Source: Acanthacorydalis orientalis (Eukaryota > Arthropoda > Insecta > Megaloptera > Corydalidae). Taken from it: 64,000 nt of DNA. The stretch is taken from the NCBI GenBank assembly GCA_034766995.1, contig CM068314.1, forward strand, positions 38,761,708-38,825,707, given 5' to 3'. Of the stretch, positions 12,864-27,176 are shown one piece after another (positions within the stretch are counted from its first letter, which is position 1; each line of letters starts with the position of its first letter). The position numbers and the translations under genes were made by a program. Below the pieces are notes generated by a model. It had not been told where the DNA came from, searched no databases, and was given only the letters and a program-made list of their open reading frames with translations.

Positions 12864-13083
12864 CTTTTCTTTCAGTACTGCTTGCATATCGAGCATTGCT
12901 CAGATCTTCAAGTAATGTATCCAATTCTGATAGATTATTGTTAAGTGAAGGTAGTTTTCCACCACCACCCGATGTTCCATGAGATCCATAAGATGTAGCT
13001 GAATTATAGCTGCCATGTGATGGATATGCTGAGGTTTTAGTGACGGTTTCTTGTTGTATAGTATGTTGATTTTGATACGTAGG
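12864..13083 (-). CDS. Pax: Paxillin exon: LD2 motif
   Basis: Acceptor TTTACAG|CCTACG starts the exon in phase 0; donor GAAAAG|GTAAAT leaves one base (73 codons + 1). It begins PTYQNQHTIQQETV, has a Gly/Ser/Tyr-rich middle, and carries LNNNLSELDTLLEDLSNARY. That is the LD2 motif (vertebrate NLSELDRLLLELNAVQ), the second FAK/vinculin-binding site. The ORF continues past the donor for 39 codons, but the phase and the LD3 exon favour splicing here. Confidence 0.93.
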
Positions 13084-13929
13084 CTGTAAAGAAAATACAC
13101 ATTTAAAAATAATTACAATAATCAAATTATTAAGTAACAGACAGTTGAAGATTTTAGGTGAGTAACTTTGAAATATAATACGTTTACAAACTATTACAGA
13201 AGACCGAAGATTATCATTATTTTAAGTATAAGAGTACGTTATATACAATTAATTATAACGGATAACAATCTAATTATATTAAAATAAGTTATTTTGAAAC
13301 CATGGTAAACATCGATCGATTATATTATTAAAGAAAATACAAGTAGTTTCGTTGAAAAATTATACTTTATCATTATTATAATTTACGACGTAGATTTTCT
13401 AACATTTTCTTTTTAAATTTTAAACTTATTATAATTTTATACTAATATAAATTAATTTATATTAATATAAAAATGCAGTAGTAATCTATATTAAGTCACT
13501 GGATTTTACTGTTTAATTCTTTGTGACAAGTAATTATATTTCAACATATTATTTATTATTTCTAGTTGATTTTTCTAATATGATATACAACAGGCTGCAA
13601 ACATTTTCATTACATATTCCAGAACTATTCACAATAAATACTAAAAATGTTTCAATTTCAATGGTAAAGTGTAAAAATAATGATGAAGACTTACATAAAA
13701 CCATTAGCAATATACTTGTGCAAAATAAATATCAATTAACATGCCAGATTTTTTTGTAAGTCTTCATGCGTTTATACACGAGAAAATAGTTTTGCAGAAA
13801 ATACTTTTGGATAAATAATATATTTTTTACAATAACAACTGAAATTTATTTGAAAGCTTATTATAAATTAAAGATAAAATCTGTGTAATTAATTGCTTAT
13901 AACTATGTATTTATGCGTTTATTACACAC

Positions 13930-13984
<55 letters not shown>

Positions 13985-14314
13985 TCAAAATGAATACTTG
14001 TAACTAGTTAAAACCAAGTCCCTTACAATTATCGAGCAAATTGTATAAGCTTCGCCAAAATTCTCTAAATTTAAGCATGTACTGTAATTAACAATATAAC
14101 ATAGAAACCAACTAAAACACTTACATATGTAAAAATACATTTATTATCTTAAATGATGTTATTAAATAAAACAGTGGGTATAATACAACGTTACAATTAT
14201 TGAACCAAAAAGTCAGTGAGTTGGAATTACAGAACCTGTAATGTGATTTATGTTGTTTCTTGTATTGAAAGTTGCCATTTTTGAATTTTTCTATAACAAG
14301 ATTATACTATGTGG

Positions 14315-14315
<1 letters not shown>

Positions 14316-14403
<88 letters not shown>

Positions 14404-14410
14404 TACATAT
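14316..14410. repeat. Compound (GT)n(TA)n microsatellite
   Basis: About 39 bp of GT joins about 45 bp of TA through a gtatgtatatg transition. The same GT-to-TA arrangement recurs through the window. Confidence 0.95.
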
Positions 14411-15049
14411 AAATGTAAAATACATTTGTTTGCTAACTGTTAATTAATTTTTTTGGTAATCAAAAATCAAAAAATAAATAGATTTAAAGTAAAGTATATA
14501 AATTATTAAAATATTGATGTAAATATAAAAAAAAACATCTTTGATGCATATATTAATTCTACTCTTCATATCTATTCATCAATGATAGAAATCTTTCACC
14601 ATTTGTTTCTACACGAATGACCTCATACAGGATCTAATATTAAGTACAGCTATTAGTGTACTTATTTCGTAATAATAAATAATAATTACATGCAATTCCC
14701 ACGTTTGTACAAACGAGTGAAGTTACCTCTTAAGTAAATCAGACTCAATTTTATTAATTTTTCTTTTTTCAGCTTTTGATCTTTTTTTCGAGAGATTGAA
14801 ATTGAGAAAATCATATTTAGGTAAGAGTTTAGAAGAGAATAGGAATTTAAGTAAAAATATTACGAATAAAGAATTACACAATATATAGATAATTAAATTT
14901 GTAATTTAATTTCAGAATCTATTTATTTGTTGTTTGTGATGGATCCTTAACTATTAAGTATAAAAATTAATTCGGTGTCTTTAAATTAAATCAATCATAA
15001 CTCTGTTTTAAATTCAAATATTTTTCCGTCGTTTCAGGATTTTGAAGTG

Positions 15050-15470
15050 TCAACCTTAACATTTAAAAACACTATACATCTTGACTAAGCAAGTGGTATA
15101 ATCTCATAAAACAGCAGAGGACACTATGGTGTCTGAAAATCAACATATTATTGTATACTTTTTGCATTCCAATCGAAAAAGGTTGCTCCGAAGCCGTGGG
15201 AATGTTTTGTTCAGCTTTGGGAGAAAGTGTTGCGACGCATAAAATATGCAAAAAGTGTTAAAACGGCAGAAAAAGTCTAAAAATGCATTAGGACTTCATC
15301 GATTCGATGCAGTCATTTTTTTCGACAAGGGATTCGTCAGTTATCCGATAAATAGAGCAAAGTTGTACAAAGTAATGGGGGATATTTTAATGATTGAAAT
15401 GTAGTTTATTTTTTCGTAAACATTCATTTTCTATAAAGAAGATACCGAATTATTTTGTACACATAATAGT
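15050..15470 (+). mobile_element. Mariner-derived nonautonomous repeat, copy 1
   Basis: An ATG at 15126 begins MVSENQHIIVYFLHSNRK. After a frameshift the sequence continues as GCSEAVGMFCSALGESV, then ATHKICKK, which resembles the N-terminal helix-turn-helix of mariner transposases. After about 100 bp it reads like a transposase C-terminal end, with no catalytic core between. About 280 bases align by eye, in inverted orientation, with 39359-39645, including the same internal fusion. That points to a deletion derivative that was itself amplified. Terminal repeats were not resolved, so the limits are approximate. Confidence 0.55.
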
Positions 15471-15522
15471 TACATTCTTTTTTTATCCTAGCAGACTCTC
15501 CTTACACCTCAAATCTGGCATC

Positions 15523-15553
15523 ATCTATCTTAGACTCACAGTCTAAGATAGAT
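15523..15553. repeat. Perfect 13-bp inverted repeat, 5-nt loop
   Basis: Arms atctatcttagac (15523-15535) and gtctaagatagat (15541-15553) are perfectly complementary around tcaca. It lies just beyond the mariner-derived repeat, and its role is unknown. Confidence 0.85.
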
Positions 15554-16096
15554 CTCTTAGTCCCACACTTGAAATGAAATCTCAAAGAAAGGTACTTAAC
15601 TTTGGCAAACTAAAGAACAAAGAATACTAAACAAAAACAACATATATTTCTTGCGACAGGAAACAAATGGAGTATTAAAGAGACTATAGTATTATTCAAA
15701 TAGGTATACAACACGTGTTTTTATACTATTACACTACCTCCCAAACCCCGATCAAAGGTATTGGAACTGTGAACATCCCGGCATTTTACTAATGACATTA
15801 AACCCAAGTACTAGTCGCAAAAAGTTCTTGAATTGTTTAAAAAATAATTTGTTACTTTTTTCCGTACTATAACTTTATAATCTAGATAAAAAAATTCATC
15901 AAGAAAAAATCACAATAGATCATTATTTTTTAATGCCGTTTTTTTATTACTATAGAAGTTATATTATTTAATACAGTTTTTATTTTTGTTTTTTAAAAGA
16001 ATGATTTTGAATTAATTTCAAAAAACCAAAAAACATTCGTTTACAACAATTCTGTATCTACTTTTTAAAGTAATTAGATAACTAAAAAAAATTATT

Positions 16097-16099
<3 letters not shown>

Positions 16100-16161
<62 letters not shown>
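16100..16161. repeat. Compound (TA)n(TG)n microsatellite
   Basis: About 41 bp of TA followed directly by ten TG units. Confidence 0.95.
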
Positions 16162-16357
16162 TTATCGCTAATTTATATATTTAATGCTGACGTACTACAA
16201 TGATACGATTAATCTAACATGTTAATTTTTTAGTTATCTTTTGACTTAGTTTTTTTTATAATTATTTTTAAATACCTATTTACTTTTTTTCATTGGATTT
16301 ATTTTAAAAAAGGATTAATACAATCAAATAAGTAATGAGTATATTCGTGCATGTATG

Positions 16358-16427
<70 letters not shown>

Positions 16428-17335
16428 TAATAAAGAGTAGTTTCAAGGACTTGTATCATTTAAATACAAACTTCAACACCACTAAAGATGTGAAATATTT
16501 GTAGTAATTACTGATATCCGCCGTTTTATGATGAACACATTTTATCAAACTAATGACACTTCCTCTGTATTGTTAATTCTTTATTGACAACCAAGTTAAG
16601 GCTGTCCTGAATGCATGTTCACAAAAATGTATTGACAAAATTGCTGATTTTGTTGAAAAATAAATACAGCATTTGAAATGATTATATTTTAATAGTTTTT
16701 TTTTTGTTTCATTCTAATATCTCAAACCATTCAACAGTTATGTGTTTCTGTTCAAAACATTTTGACCATCGCCCCTTGTGTATTCACTAATTTTATCATT
16801 TTAATATTACAAGAAGTTAAATCTATAATATACGTCAATAATATTCACATTCCAAATACAAGAAATTTACATGTTTTATTAACTAATTTAAATATAAATT
16901 AGGACATGATATAGTGTATATTATTATTTGTTTTCTAAATAGCATCTCGAGTTGAATGTAAATTAGATATTGAAGGTTGTATGTTGTAAATAATCCACAC
17001 TAATACGATGTGTCCTATTATAGCTATTATTTACTTAAAACAATATCAAGTGGAAGATATTTAACACTGCATGTTTTATATTACGTATATAAAATCAACG
17101 TTTAAATTACAGAACAACAATCATTACAATTGTAATAGTTGTAACGTTTCCGTGCCTGTACAAATAATACTTTTGTTAGGCTAAACACTTTAATAATAAA
17201 AATCCTTGGTAAAATTCAAGTAACAAATCATATGCAGAGGTGTTTCAATGTCTGAAAATGTTCTGAAGTCAGAAAATATACATACATAAATTTTAAATAC
17301 TTTAAAATGTTTTTATGCTCTAATGTAATTGTATG

Positions 17336-17368
<33 letters not shown>

Positions 17369-18994
17369 ATGTATTTGTTTTACAACAAAGACAAAAAACA
17401 ATGGTTTTACAGGTCAAAAGTTTTTTATATGTAAGTGAAAATTATAAACAGATCCACAATATTTATACGGATACAATACTTAATATAAAAACACTCATTA
17501 AGAAACTTTTTTAAATTATTACGAAATTCAAAATGATTAATTAAAAAACAATAGGTACAACACTAAATATATGGCAAGTTTTGAAACAATATCGAACAAT
17601 TATGACAATACGTAATGAAATAATGCAAGAAAAAATATAAAAGAGATATACTTAAGAAAATAATTTTTAGTATAAAGCGACCGAGTTTATGATTTTCAGT
17701 TTAGATTTTTGTATTAACAATAGTTTATTATTCTAGTATAACTTACTTTTAAGAAGTTATTACATATATGCTACCACAATTTTTGTAAATGTATTCAGAA
17801 AAAGGATTTGTATTCAAGCATATATTTTCAGTAAATACACGTTTTTATTTTATTTTGGAGTTTAGAATGGTCTTATGTATCGATTTCCGAATGAAATTCT
17901 ACATATTGTAAGCACTATCTGTATATTTATCCTGTCCCTATCGGAAAAAAAGCACAAATTGATTTTTTAAGTGAATAATTTGAAATTAAGACTCATTAAA
18001 ACTGAGAAAGTAAGTGTCTGAAAATCTATGGTACTTTATGTCCATTTCAATAAGTGACAAACATAAGAATACAAGGAACGAAATGTATATAAATCATAAG
18101 TTTATATAAAAAATAAAATTCTATAAAAATGACCTTGACACGTGAATAATTAAATATTTATAACCCACACAACATACAATTAAAAGTTTGATCGATATTG
18201 ATTAATAAACAATTATTGAACACTTTTGATTTGCATATTGTTTCGGTAGTTTGTGAGAGTAAAAAAATTATGCATGAAAGTGAATTTTGACATAGTATCA
18301 AAAAACACATTGTGAGTTTCAAATAATTTTAAAAATAGTAATTTGACATGTATTAGTAAGTTGAATCCGACAAAAAATTGATGTTTTACGACAAAATATT
18401 CACTTAATTCTTACTGTTGAAAATAGAAAGCAGAAAAAGGTTACCACTTCGTTTTATCCTTGGGTTTTATATTCAGATATATTATGAATATTATTTTTTT
18501 TTACTTAATAAGAAAATATGCAATGAGTGACATGTGGCAGATATAATTTGATTACTATCGGAGAGTACTGAGGTTCAACCTGACGATATAAACGTGCTGC
18601 ATTTTTATATTTGATTTTAGATCATGAATCTTATATTCGGCACAAACAGGTAAGTTAATAGTGAAATATCTAACATGATAAGTAATGTGAATGTAATTTA
18701 TTTTCATGTATAGTGACAATAGAATTTATATACCAGTGTTATATTTACATACAAAACACAAGCTTGCAAAACAGTCGTTAAATAAAAAAGAATCGATAAT
18801 TAAAAACAAATGTTCTCCGCGTTTATTTTTATTTTATAACGAGTGAACGAACTCATAGCTTTTCTGTCAATTTGTGTGTTTTTTTTGGGTGACACTAAAA
18901 TTTATAAACGCCACCTAAGAAAAAAATCGAACGTTTTCGAATGACTACAATATTCTACTTTTTGTTCACACGGCCCATTAGCACATCTGTTCTT

Positions 18995-19200
18995 TTTTGT
19001 TTATTATTTTCGCGATGAAGTGAATATGTGGTGCGTAACAGTGGCCCAGTTCGCGATGTCATGCACTGGGTGGAGTCAACGAAATCACCTACGCAAACCG
19101 TTCTATTTTGGGCGTCGCGAGTGGGTCAGCAACAACGACGTCTGTCGGTATCGTAATTGTCGACATCACGCCGCCACCATGTGCGACTTTTGTTTGTAAT
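18995..19200. promoter_or_regulatory. CG-rich island in the large paxillin intron
   Basis: This patch has many CG dinucleotides (gtcgcgagtgggtc, acgacgtctgtcg, gtcgacatcacgccgcc) in a region otherwise almost without them. On the plus strand gccgccaccATG is a textbook Kozak match but opens only a six-codon frame. On the minus strand GCGTAG|GTGATT is a possible donor. An internal promoter with a noncoding first exon is a reasonable guess; nothing proves it. Confidence 0.3.
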
Positions 19201-21900
19201 TATGGGATGTGTCGATTAAATAATTAAAGTATTATTTTTAGAAATTAATAATTAATTTATACATTCAAAATAGTATTGTACCATTAAAAATATTTTAAAG
19301 AATCTGTTACATTTCGGGTTTATATTGAAAAGTAAATATATATTTATAGAAAAAACGAAAACTGTGTGAATAATTCAAAGTTATGACCTGTTTACAAAAT
19401 AGAAAAATTAGATAGCGATTCTTCAACAATTTACAGTAAAATTAATATATACAGAATACTGGTGTTTTTAAAACACTATATACAAATTTTATACTCATGT
19501 GTATATATATATATATATATAACTTCTGTCGAAGCTATTATAAACAAAAAACGTAACATGTTGACAAAGAATTTGTTTTATTAGATAAAGAATCCCTATT
19601 GAACAATTTTTATGTTTTTTTTAACATTGACTATAATTCAAATATTAAATTGAATCATTAATATTGTCGTTTTTTAGTGCTAAAATTCAAATAGTTTTTA
19701 TAGTTGAAACAATATTTAAGCCAAAATATAACTTTTGTCCTTTAACATTACCCCTCCTTATCTGTTTATCCGCTTTTCAACTACATTTTTATATAAAATT
19801 TAGTTTTGACACAAAATAAAACTTAAGTGCGTCTGTATAACGAGAATTATATTAATTTTTTTTATAATAGATTTTTTGCAGAGATCTGAATGGCAGATAG
19901 TTCAATGGTGCAAGATTTGATTTTCAAATGAAGTTTCTGCATTTTGTGCTAATTGGCTATTACTACATACACCAAGTGTAGCAGTGCTGCAAAACGATTC
20001 CTTTTCACGCAACTCCATACATGGCTGCTTTTCGTTCAGTTTTTCATTCATTTTCGAAGTTGTTTTTTTATCACCAAATACTTGCGTCTCAAATTACTAT
20101 GCGTATTATAAGGAAGAACATTTAATGTAAGAAATTTAATTAAAAGTTTAAATAAAATAAAGTTCTAAAGTGGAATAATTTTACTTAATAGATCATTGTA
20201 ATTCAAAGTATGAGTTTATATAAAACATTCTACCACAATATTTGTTTTCGTCCCAGCTTAATATTTAAATCAATTTGTATTTTTTTAAAAAAAATCATGA
20301 TTCCATGGTTTCAAATTTTTTAATGCTTCCAACCCGGTACCTTTTTAAAACTCTCCGTACCGATGTCGTAAACACAGTTTAACGCTAATATTTTTCATGA
20401 AAAATACTAGTTGATAATTAGTTGAACATCAAGGTCAATCCTTACATTAACGATTAGTATCAATACTCGTATAACATGTGTATGACAAGAAAATAAAGAA
20501 ATATAATTGAAAATATTATGACAGATATTTGCAAATAAAAAGTATGCTATCAACTGAGTTTACTGCATCGGAACGAAAGAGTTAATGTATTTTTTATAGA
20601 AATTACATCTATTAAGTTATTGAATACGCAAAAAATTATAAAAAAATGAATTTCAGGAGTACAACCAAATCTAGATATACTTTTTTTTTTAAAAAAAAAC
20701 AAGTTTAAAAATTCTTGTTGTTTTAAACTGTCTAGATATTTATTTTTAAACATTTTTCTTAAAAAAATAGATGTAGACTGTCTTACTAAAACGACAAACA
20801 TAACAGTTCTAAGAATTTAATTTAATATCTAGTTTATTTCATAAATAAAATTCTATACGCAAATTAATTCTCATAAATGTTTAAATAGCTCTTTTATATA
20901 ATGGATATTATTTAAACTATACACTCGAGTCCTAAAAAAGAATAAATTTTTCATTGTGAAACTAACAGGGATATACGATATATTAGAAATGTTTTAATCT
21001 ATTGAAAGTGCTTCTCAAGTGCGAGATTAAATTAAACGTGTCTAACGAGACAACATGAAAACTGCCTTATAGACTTGCCAAAAAACTTTTATGTCTGTTT
21101 TATACACTTTTAACATGAAGTTTTATAACGATAAAATACAAAACATAATATATAACCATTAAAAAATATTATAATAATACGATAATTATAATCTTATAAA
21201 TTATAATAATGATGAAATAAGAAGACAACTAACATTTTTAACACACATTCCAGAGAAATAAAGCCAATTTAAAAATTAATTAGGATATAACATTATAATA
21301 ATATAGAACATATAATTTAATTAATTATTTTTTTTTAAAAGATTGGACTGTCATAAAAGATTTATTCTGCCTACCAACTTACGTGTGTAAAGAAAATAAA
21401 GATTCAAAAATTAAAAAAAAATGTACTCTACATTTTAAGATTGAATGTATAATATTTAATTAAATTATAAATAAACTCGTTATGCGAGATGGAAAGGTTC
21501 AATAAACAGTCTATTCTGGTAATGAAGTATTCTATTTTAATTTGCCTTAGGTAATATTTCCAGTTAATTTACGTTGTACCTTTAGTCCCTATAATCCATT
21601 GATTAATAATTTTAACCCATTGAGTAGTAAATAAAAACGCCTAAAAATAATACTAACGTTCTATTACTGGTTACATACTCGTATATCTCAATTAAATACA
21701 AAATGTTTTATCAATGTTTAAATAATTTATCATTCAAAAATTACATTTGAAGAATTTAGAAAATATGTTTCAATATTTAAAAAGACTTTAATAATTATAT
21801 TTCTAGACTAAAAACATTTACAATACAGTCTTGACACTGTAGACAAATTCGCATTCACAAATAAATTCTTTTTTATCTTACACAACACAAAAAGTTTGTC

Positions 21901-21995
21901 TAATCAAAAATTGTTCAATAAATTATCAGCAATCATTTTTGATTGTTGCTTATACGCACTTCAATGGCAATGGCATCACCTTGATGCTTTGAATT
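21901..21995 (+). repeat. Diverged relative of the 48-kb fold-back repeat
   Basis: The order aatcaaaaattgttcaat, aatcattt..., ttgcttata, caatggcaatggcatca, gatgctttg follows that of 63345-63455 and of the right arm at 48155-48262 (read on its minus strand). Similarity is visible but patchy. Confidence 0.4.
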
Positions 21996-22489
21996 GATAG
22001 AATCGCCATCGATTTGTGTACAAGAAACAATTAAATATGATCAATGATTTATTGAAATATTTAACCAGAAAAAAATTTATAGTATGTAGTGTAAAAAAGA
22101 ATTAATTTGTGAAATTTAAAAAACATTTCTTTACACAAATTATGGAGCACGTTATGTACAAGTTTTAATGCATTAAATTACGCGATTAAATAGAAGAATG
22201 TGAGACAGGTGATATATTTGTTCACACGCAGATCTTCAAAATCTACACTAAGGCTGATCTACACTAAGCCGTTACACTATTATTATTATTAATTTAGAGG
22301 CACTTAAAAATACAGAAACTTATCTAAATTTAACGTTTTTTTTTTTAAGGAAAGATGAAAAGTATTTAATTTTAATATCAAACGTCTATATTTATAATTA
22401 TGACATATGTTCGTACAGAGTTCGAAATTATAAAATTCGTAGTTAAATCATCAATTAAATTTTTGAATAAAATAACTTATACTACATTT

Positions 22490-22552
<63 letters not shown>

Positions 22553-22741
22553 TGCATATTTATGTACGATGTGTTCATATTTATTAATAAAATAAATTAT
22601 TAATTATTATAAATTTGTGTATTTAGTTCATTTATATTACATCTAATTAAGATAACAAGGTACATAGTTCAGAGTTCATACGGACTATAAAAAAAATGTA
22701 GACTTTAAGTGTAAAAGTCAGTACTAATAATTTGTATATTG

Positions 22742-22793
<52 letters not shown>

Positions 22794-23308
22794 CATTATA
22801 AGTATGTATGTACACTTTAAAATAGCATCATTGCTATTATTTGCGAATGAATTTAAGAATCAAAACAAACATATACGTAAACAATAATATACGTTTCTGT
22901 TGACATTAGGGTATGAACAGCTTTTTCACAGTCAATTTAAAACACTTATTAAATACAAATACGTCTTGTTCGCCCATTGCACCCGAATTTTTGTTGTAGG
23001 ACACTGCCAACATCTACCTGAGAACTTTATTACATTCATAAAGATTACGTAATAAAGGAAACTTGCGTAGCTAGTAAGGCTGCCAAGTTGCTAGGTCCAA
23101 ACGAATTAAAATAGATATCAGCGAGCCCACGAACTAATTATCTAGGAATATGTAAATGCCATTTTTTTATTGTGCGTATTACTTTTTTATCCTAGATAAT
23201 TTTAAATATGTCGTGTTCTATTCGTACTATAAAATTTGTATGTCAGATGTTTCAACTCGAAGAGTTGAAAATTTGACATATTTCCAACAACTGTTCAATT
23301 TCCAAATA

Positions 23309-23373
<65 letters not shown>

Positions 23374-23721
23374 TGGACGTGTATGAATACAAGAATAAAT
23401 TTCTGTTCGCAAATAGAACAAATGTTTTGAATATAACAATATGAATTCAATACTTTGTTTCTGATTTTGAACACTAATAAATTGAGGTAGTTTTCTTTAC
23501 ATAAGAAAACGGACAAAAAAGTAAAAAAGTAGCAAATCTAAATTGAAGTTTAGAATGTGTTTAATAATTTTATATTGTGAAAATTGTTATAATTTCAAAA
23601 TATCTTTGAATGAAAACAGAATATTGGCGACAGGACATTTCTACACACAAACACATACCTACATACTCAAGACACATTACACACACTTATACATATGAAT
23701 GTATATATGAGGTAGGTGTGA

Positions 23722-23734
23722 ATGTGTGTGTGTG

Positions 23735-23782
<48 letters not shown>

Positions 23783-23785
23783 TAT
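23722..23785. repeat. Compound (GT)n(TA)n microsatellite
   Basis: Short GT run then about 36 bp of TA, preceded by a CA-rich stretch (23640-23690). Confidence 0.9.
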
Positions 23786-24420
23786 GTACATGCTGATGAC
23801 ATATCTATATTTAAACAAGAATATTTAATTGTGAAAACGCATAACACTATTTTTAATCAAAAATATAAATAATATGTTTGACTTTTTGTTGCCAAATTAT
23901 ATAGAAAATGTCAATAATTAATTTATTGTACGTTTTCTTAACTATTTTACATACATTTATGTAATACATAATCAAAAAAACAGGTTTTTAATATAATAAT
24001 AGTTCGAACAAGTTCAAAATAATAATGTATATGCAATGTTGTAAGAATGAACATTTCAAATACATTTAACATGTCTACATTCAAGTCAGGATATTTTGAT
24101 CACTGAGATTTTGATATATTTAGTTCTTACGTAGCTTTAATTTTATTTTTTCTCTGTATTACTTAATAGTTTGTTCTGCCTGTTTTTCTTCACAAATATA
24201 ATTAAAATGATAACAATATAATGATTAAAATACATTTTTTAAACTAATACGAACTTAGGTGTGAAGAGTGAGTTTTATGAAAATAAAAAGTTTTCTTATT
24301 TCTGAAAAAAAAACAACTTATGAATATATTGGATTGTAAAATAAATGAATATTCATCATATTATTTTAATTAGGTCATACTTATAATATTCTGGTTACTG
24401 GACTCTTGGATAATTTATCG

Positions 24421-24468
<48 letters not shown>

Positions 24469-24636
24469 TAGCCTTAGCAAGTAAGTTTACACATTTATCT
24501 AAATAAAAAGAAATAATAAAACTTTGTATAAACAGTCATAAAGCTGAAAAGGTTAAAACGTACTTTTCATACTTTTTTAAATTAAAACTCTCTTTAGCAT
24601 ACTACTTAAATTGGTAAGACACATTATCTTGATTTT

Positions 24637-24637
<1 letters not shown>

Positions 24638-24692
<55 letters not shown>
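24638..24692. repeat. Compound (GT)n(TA)n microsatellite
   Basis: Five GT units followed by about 45 bp of TA, 145 bp before the mariner insertion. Confidence 0.9.
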
Positions 24693-24695
<3 letters not shown>

Positions 24696-24836
24696 TTAGC
24701 AATTTTTAAATGCAAGTTTAAGAAGTATTGCTTGAGGAAGTAGTCTTTTATATACAATTATTTATTAATACAATTGATGCGATTCATTTGTATTCTTTCC
24801 AAGTTATAATTTTCTAATTCGTAGCTTGTACATATA

Positions 24837-25790
24837 TTGGGTTAGAACAAAAGTTAGTAGTGTTTTCAAACAGACGTCATTAATTGCTGTTTCGGGCGCA
24901 GCTCTATTATATGACGTGATCCCATATGTGTTATTTTGACAGATGACATTCAACGTTTCTTTCTCTGCTATTTTTGTGCAATTTTGTAAATTTTAAGTTT
25001 GTTAAATTTAAAATTGAAAATGGAAGAATAGAAGGTACATTTTCATCATTTGATGCTGTTTTATTTGCGGAGAGGAAATGTCGCTGCAGAGACAGCAAAA
25101 AAAGATATCCGCCGTACATGGAGGTGCCGTAGCTGACAGTAGTACTGTTCGAAAATGGTTCACTCGGTTCAGAGATGGAAAATTCGGCCTAGACGATTGA
25201 GAACGTTCCAGTAGAACTGCAGTTGTTGATGATGACAAAATTGCAACACTTATTGGAAATAATCAACGTTACGCGACACGGGACATTGCAGAGATACTGC
25301 AGATGCCTCATACGAGTGTTGTGAGGCATTTGGAAACACATGTGAATCCCTACGATGTTTGGGTGCCTTTTAATTTAACTGAAAGAAATTAATGAAAAAC
25401 ATTTCCATCAGTGATTTGCTCCTTAAAAGAAACCAAAACTACCTCACGTCTCATTGCAGAATTGGTGCAGTTTGGCTGTAACGTCCTACCTCACCCGTCA
25501 TTCACCTAATCTGGCACCTTCAGATTACCATTTATTCCTGCTCCTATAGACTTCCCTTAACGGAAAAAAAACATCACTTGCCTGGAAGTCTACGGAAACT
25601 ACTTGGATCAATTCATTGTCCAGAAAGATACCAAATTCTGGGAGGACGGAATTATGAAACTATGTGAAAGATGGTGAAAGGTGATGGATCAAAATGCCAC
25701 ATATGTATTAGAATAAATATATGTTCAAATAAGTAAACAATATATTTGAATTTCACCTTAAAAACGCTAAGAACTTTTGTTCCAACCTAA
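24837..25790 (+). mobile_element. Mariner transposon, internally deleted, both ends present
   Basis: Left end TTGGGTTAGAACAAAAGTTA and the inverted right end TTAGGTTGGAACAAAAGTTC match over most of ~30 bp. Each is flanked by TA (24835-24836 and 25791-25792), the mariner target site. The element is 954 bp, against roughly 1.3 kb for intact mariners. The intact ends show recent enough insertion to be traced, but the coding region is dead (see the pseudogene entry). Confidence 0.9.
25020..25720 (+). pseudogene. Mariner transposase pseudogene
   Basis: The frame starts with ATG at 25020 and has a stop at codon 4. Clear transposase blocks follow in changing frames: HFHHLMLFYLRRGNVAAETA, then STVRKWFTRFRDGKFGLDD, the second helix-turn-helix RYATRDIAEILQMPHTSVV, and YDVWVPFNLTERN. 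The sequence then jumps to the region near the C-terminus containing LAPSDYHLF, which holds the third catalytic Asp. The stretch with the first two catalytic Asp residues is missing, so the protein cannot be active. Several stops and frameshifts are present. Confidence 0.88.
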
Positions 25791-26371
25791 TACTTGTATA
25801 AAATTAACTAGTATATAAATTTGAGTATTTGAATTCTATTTAAAAATAAATCGAACACAAATCAATTAGAATTTATATGTATAAATGAAAAAAATGATTT
25901 ACCGTAAGCATGACGTTGTATGTTCAAGTTACAATATTATATAAATTATAAATATCCTTATATATTACTTTAATAAAATTATGCTAAAATATTTTAAAAA
26001 CATATTGTCGTATATTTTATTCGTTATAATCATTATGTAAACTTTTAAAATTTGATTGAAGTTGTAAAAATTTTAAAACAGTATTATTCAAAATATTAAT
26101 ATAACAACTATATTTTGAGTTTGCGTGTGTGTGTTCCTGTATGTTTTCTTTATATATAACTAAACAAACATACATTGAGAAATACAGCGATTATATATAC
26201 TGTTTTAAAAAATAGTATGTGATGGTTGACCTTCAGTCAGTTTCGTTTCCAATGCATTAAATAAAATTAGATGAACATCTGACAATAGTTTGACAGATAC
26301 TGACACAATTTATTTTGATGTGTTTCTTTATATTATTTATGTATAAAGTCTAAAAGTATTAATATACTTCG

Positions 26372-26430
<59 letters not shown>

Positions 26431-27098
26431 CATACAGATCGGATAAAAGTTAAGCAACTGTATGAGTTATATAACAATTATTCAAATATCAACTAAATTG
26501 AAATGTGAAAAAAAGCACTAAATGTAACACTCGTATGCAACAAATTGTAAAACTCCTATCATCTTTTAAAAGAAAAACATGCAATACATTTTATTTCATC
26601 TCTATTATTTAAAATTAAATCACATTTTTTAAAAAAAATTTAAATATTTAGGCAACAAAAGTTTAGTAACTCGGTGATCAGAATTGTAAACTAAGCGAAT
26701 CCCATACAATACAGTTGTTTTACACACTTTGTGGCCTGAACTATATATGAACAACATGGGCACTTATTATACAAATGTTTTGTTTTTTATAGTTTTATTA
26801 GTTAAAAAATATAATATTTACTAATTATAAATATTTAAATTTAGTTGCAATATTAATAATATTTTATGACGTTTTTAAAACGTTCCTTTAAAACATTTTA
26901 TTTCAGTAACCTACATTATTTAAAATATATTAGTAAAACACTAGTCAGCTTCAGTTACATTTTTACATAATACTTTTTTTGGTTTATAAAGGTAATAACT
27001 AAGACATCGACTTAAAAAATAAAAGTACATTTACTTGAAGTATTCTGTTAACGATGCATTTTAGAACCATTAAAAATTAGGAGAAATATTTATCATAT

Positions 27099-27176
<78 letters not shown>

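Noticed and set aside
19171..19201. Kozak-perfect ATG (gccgccaccATG) as a gene start
   Set aside because: The frame ends after six codons and no donor follows to extend it.
25008..25238. Minus-strand ORFs in the mariner
   Set aside because: Antisense of the transposase pseudogene.
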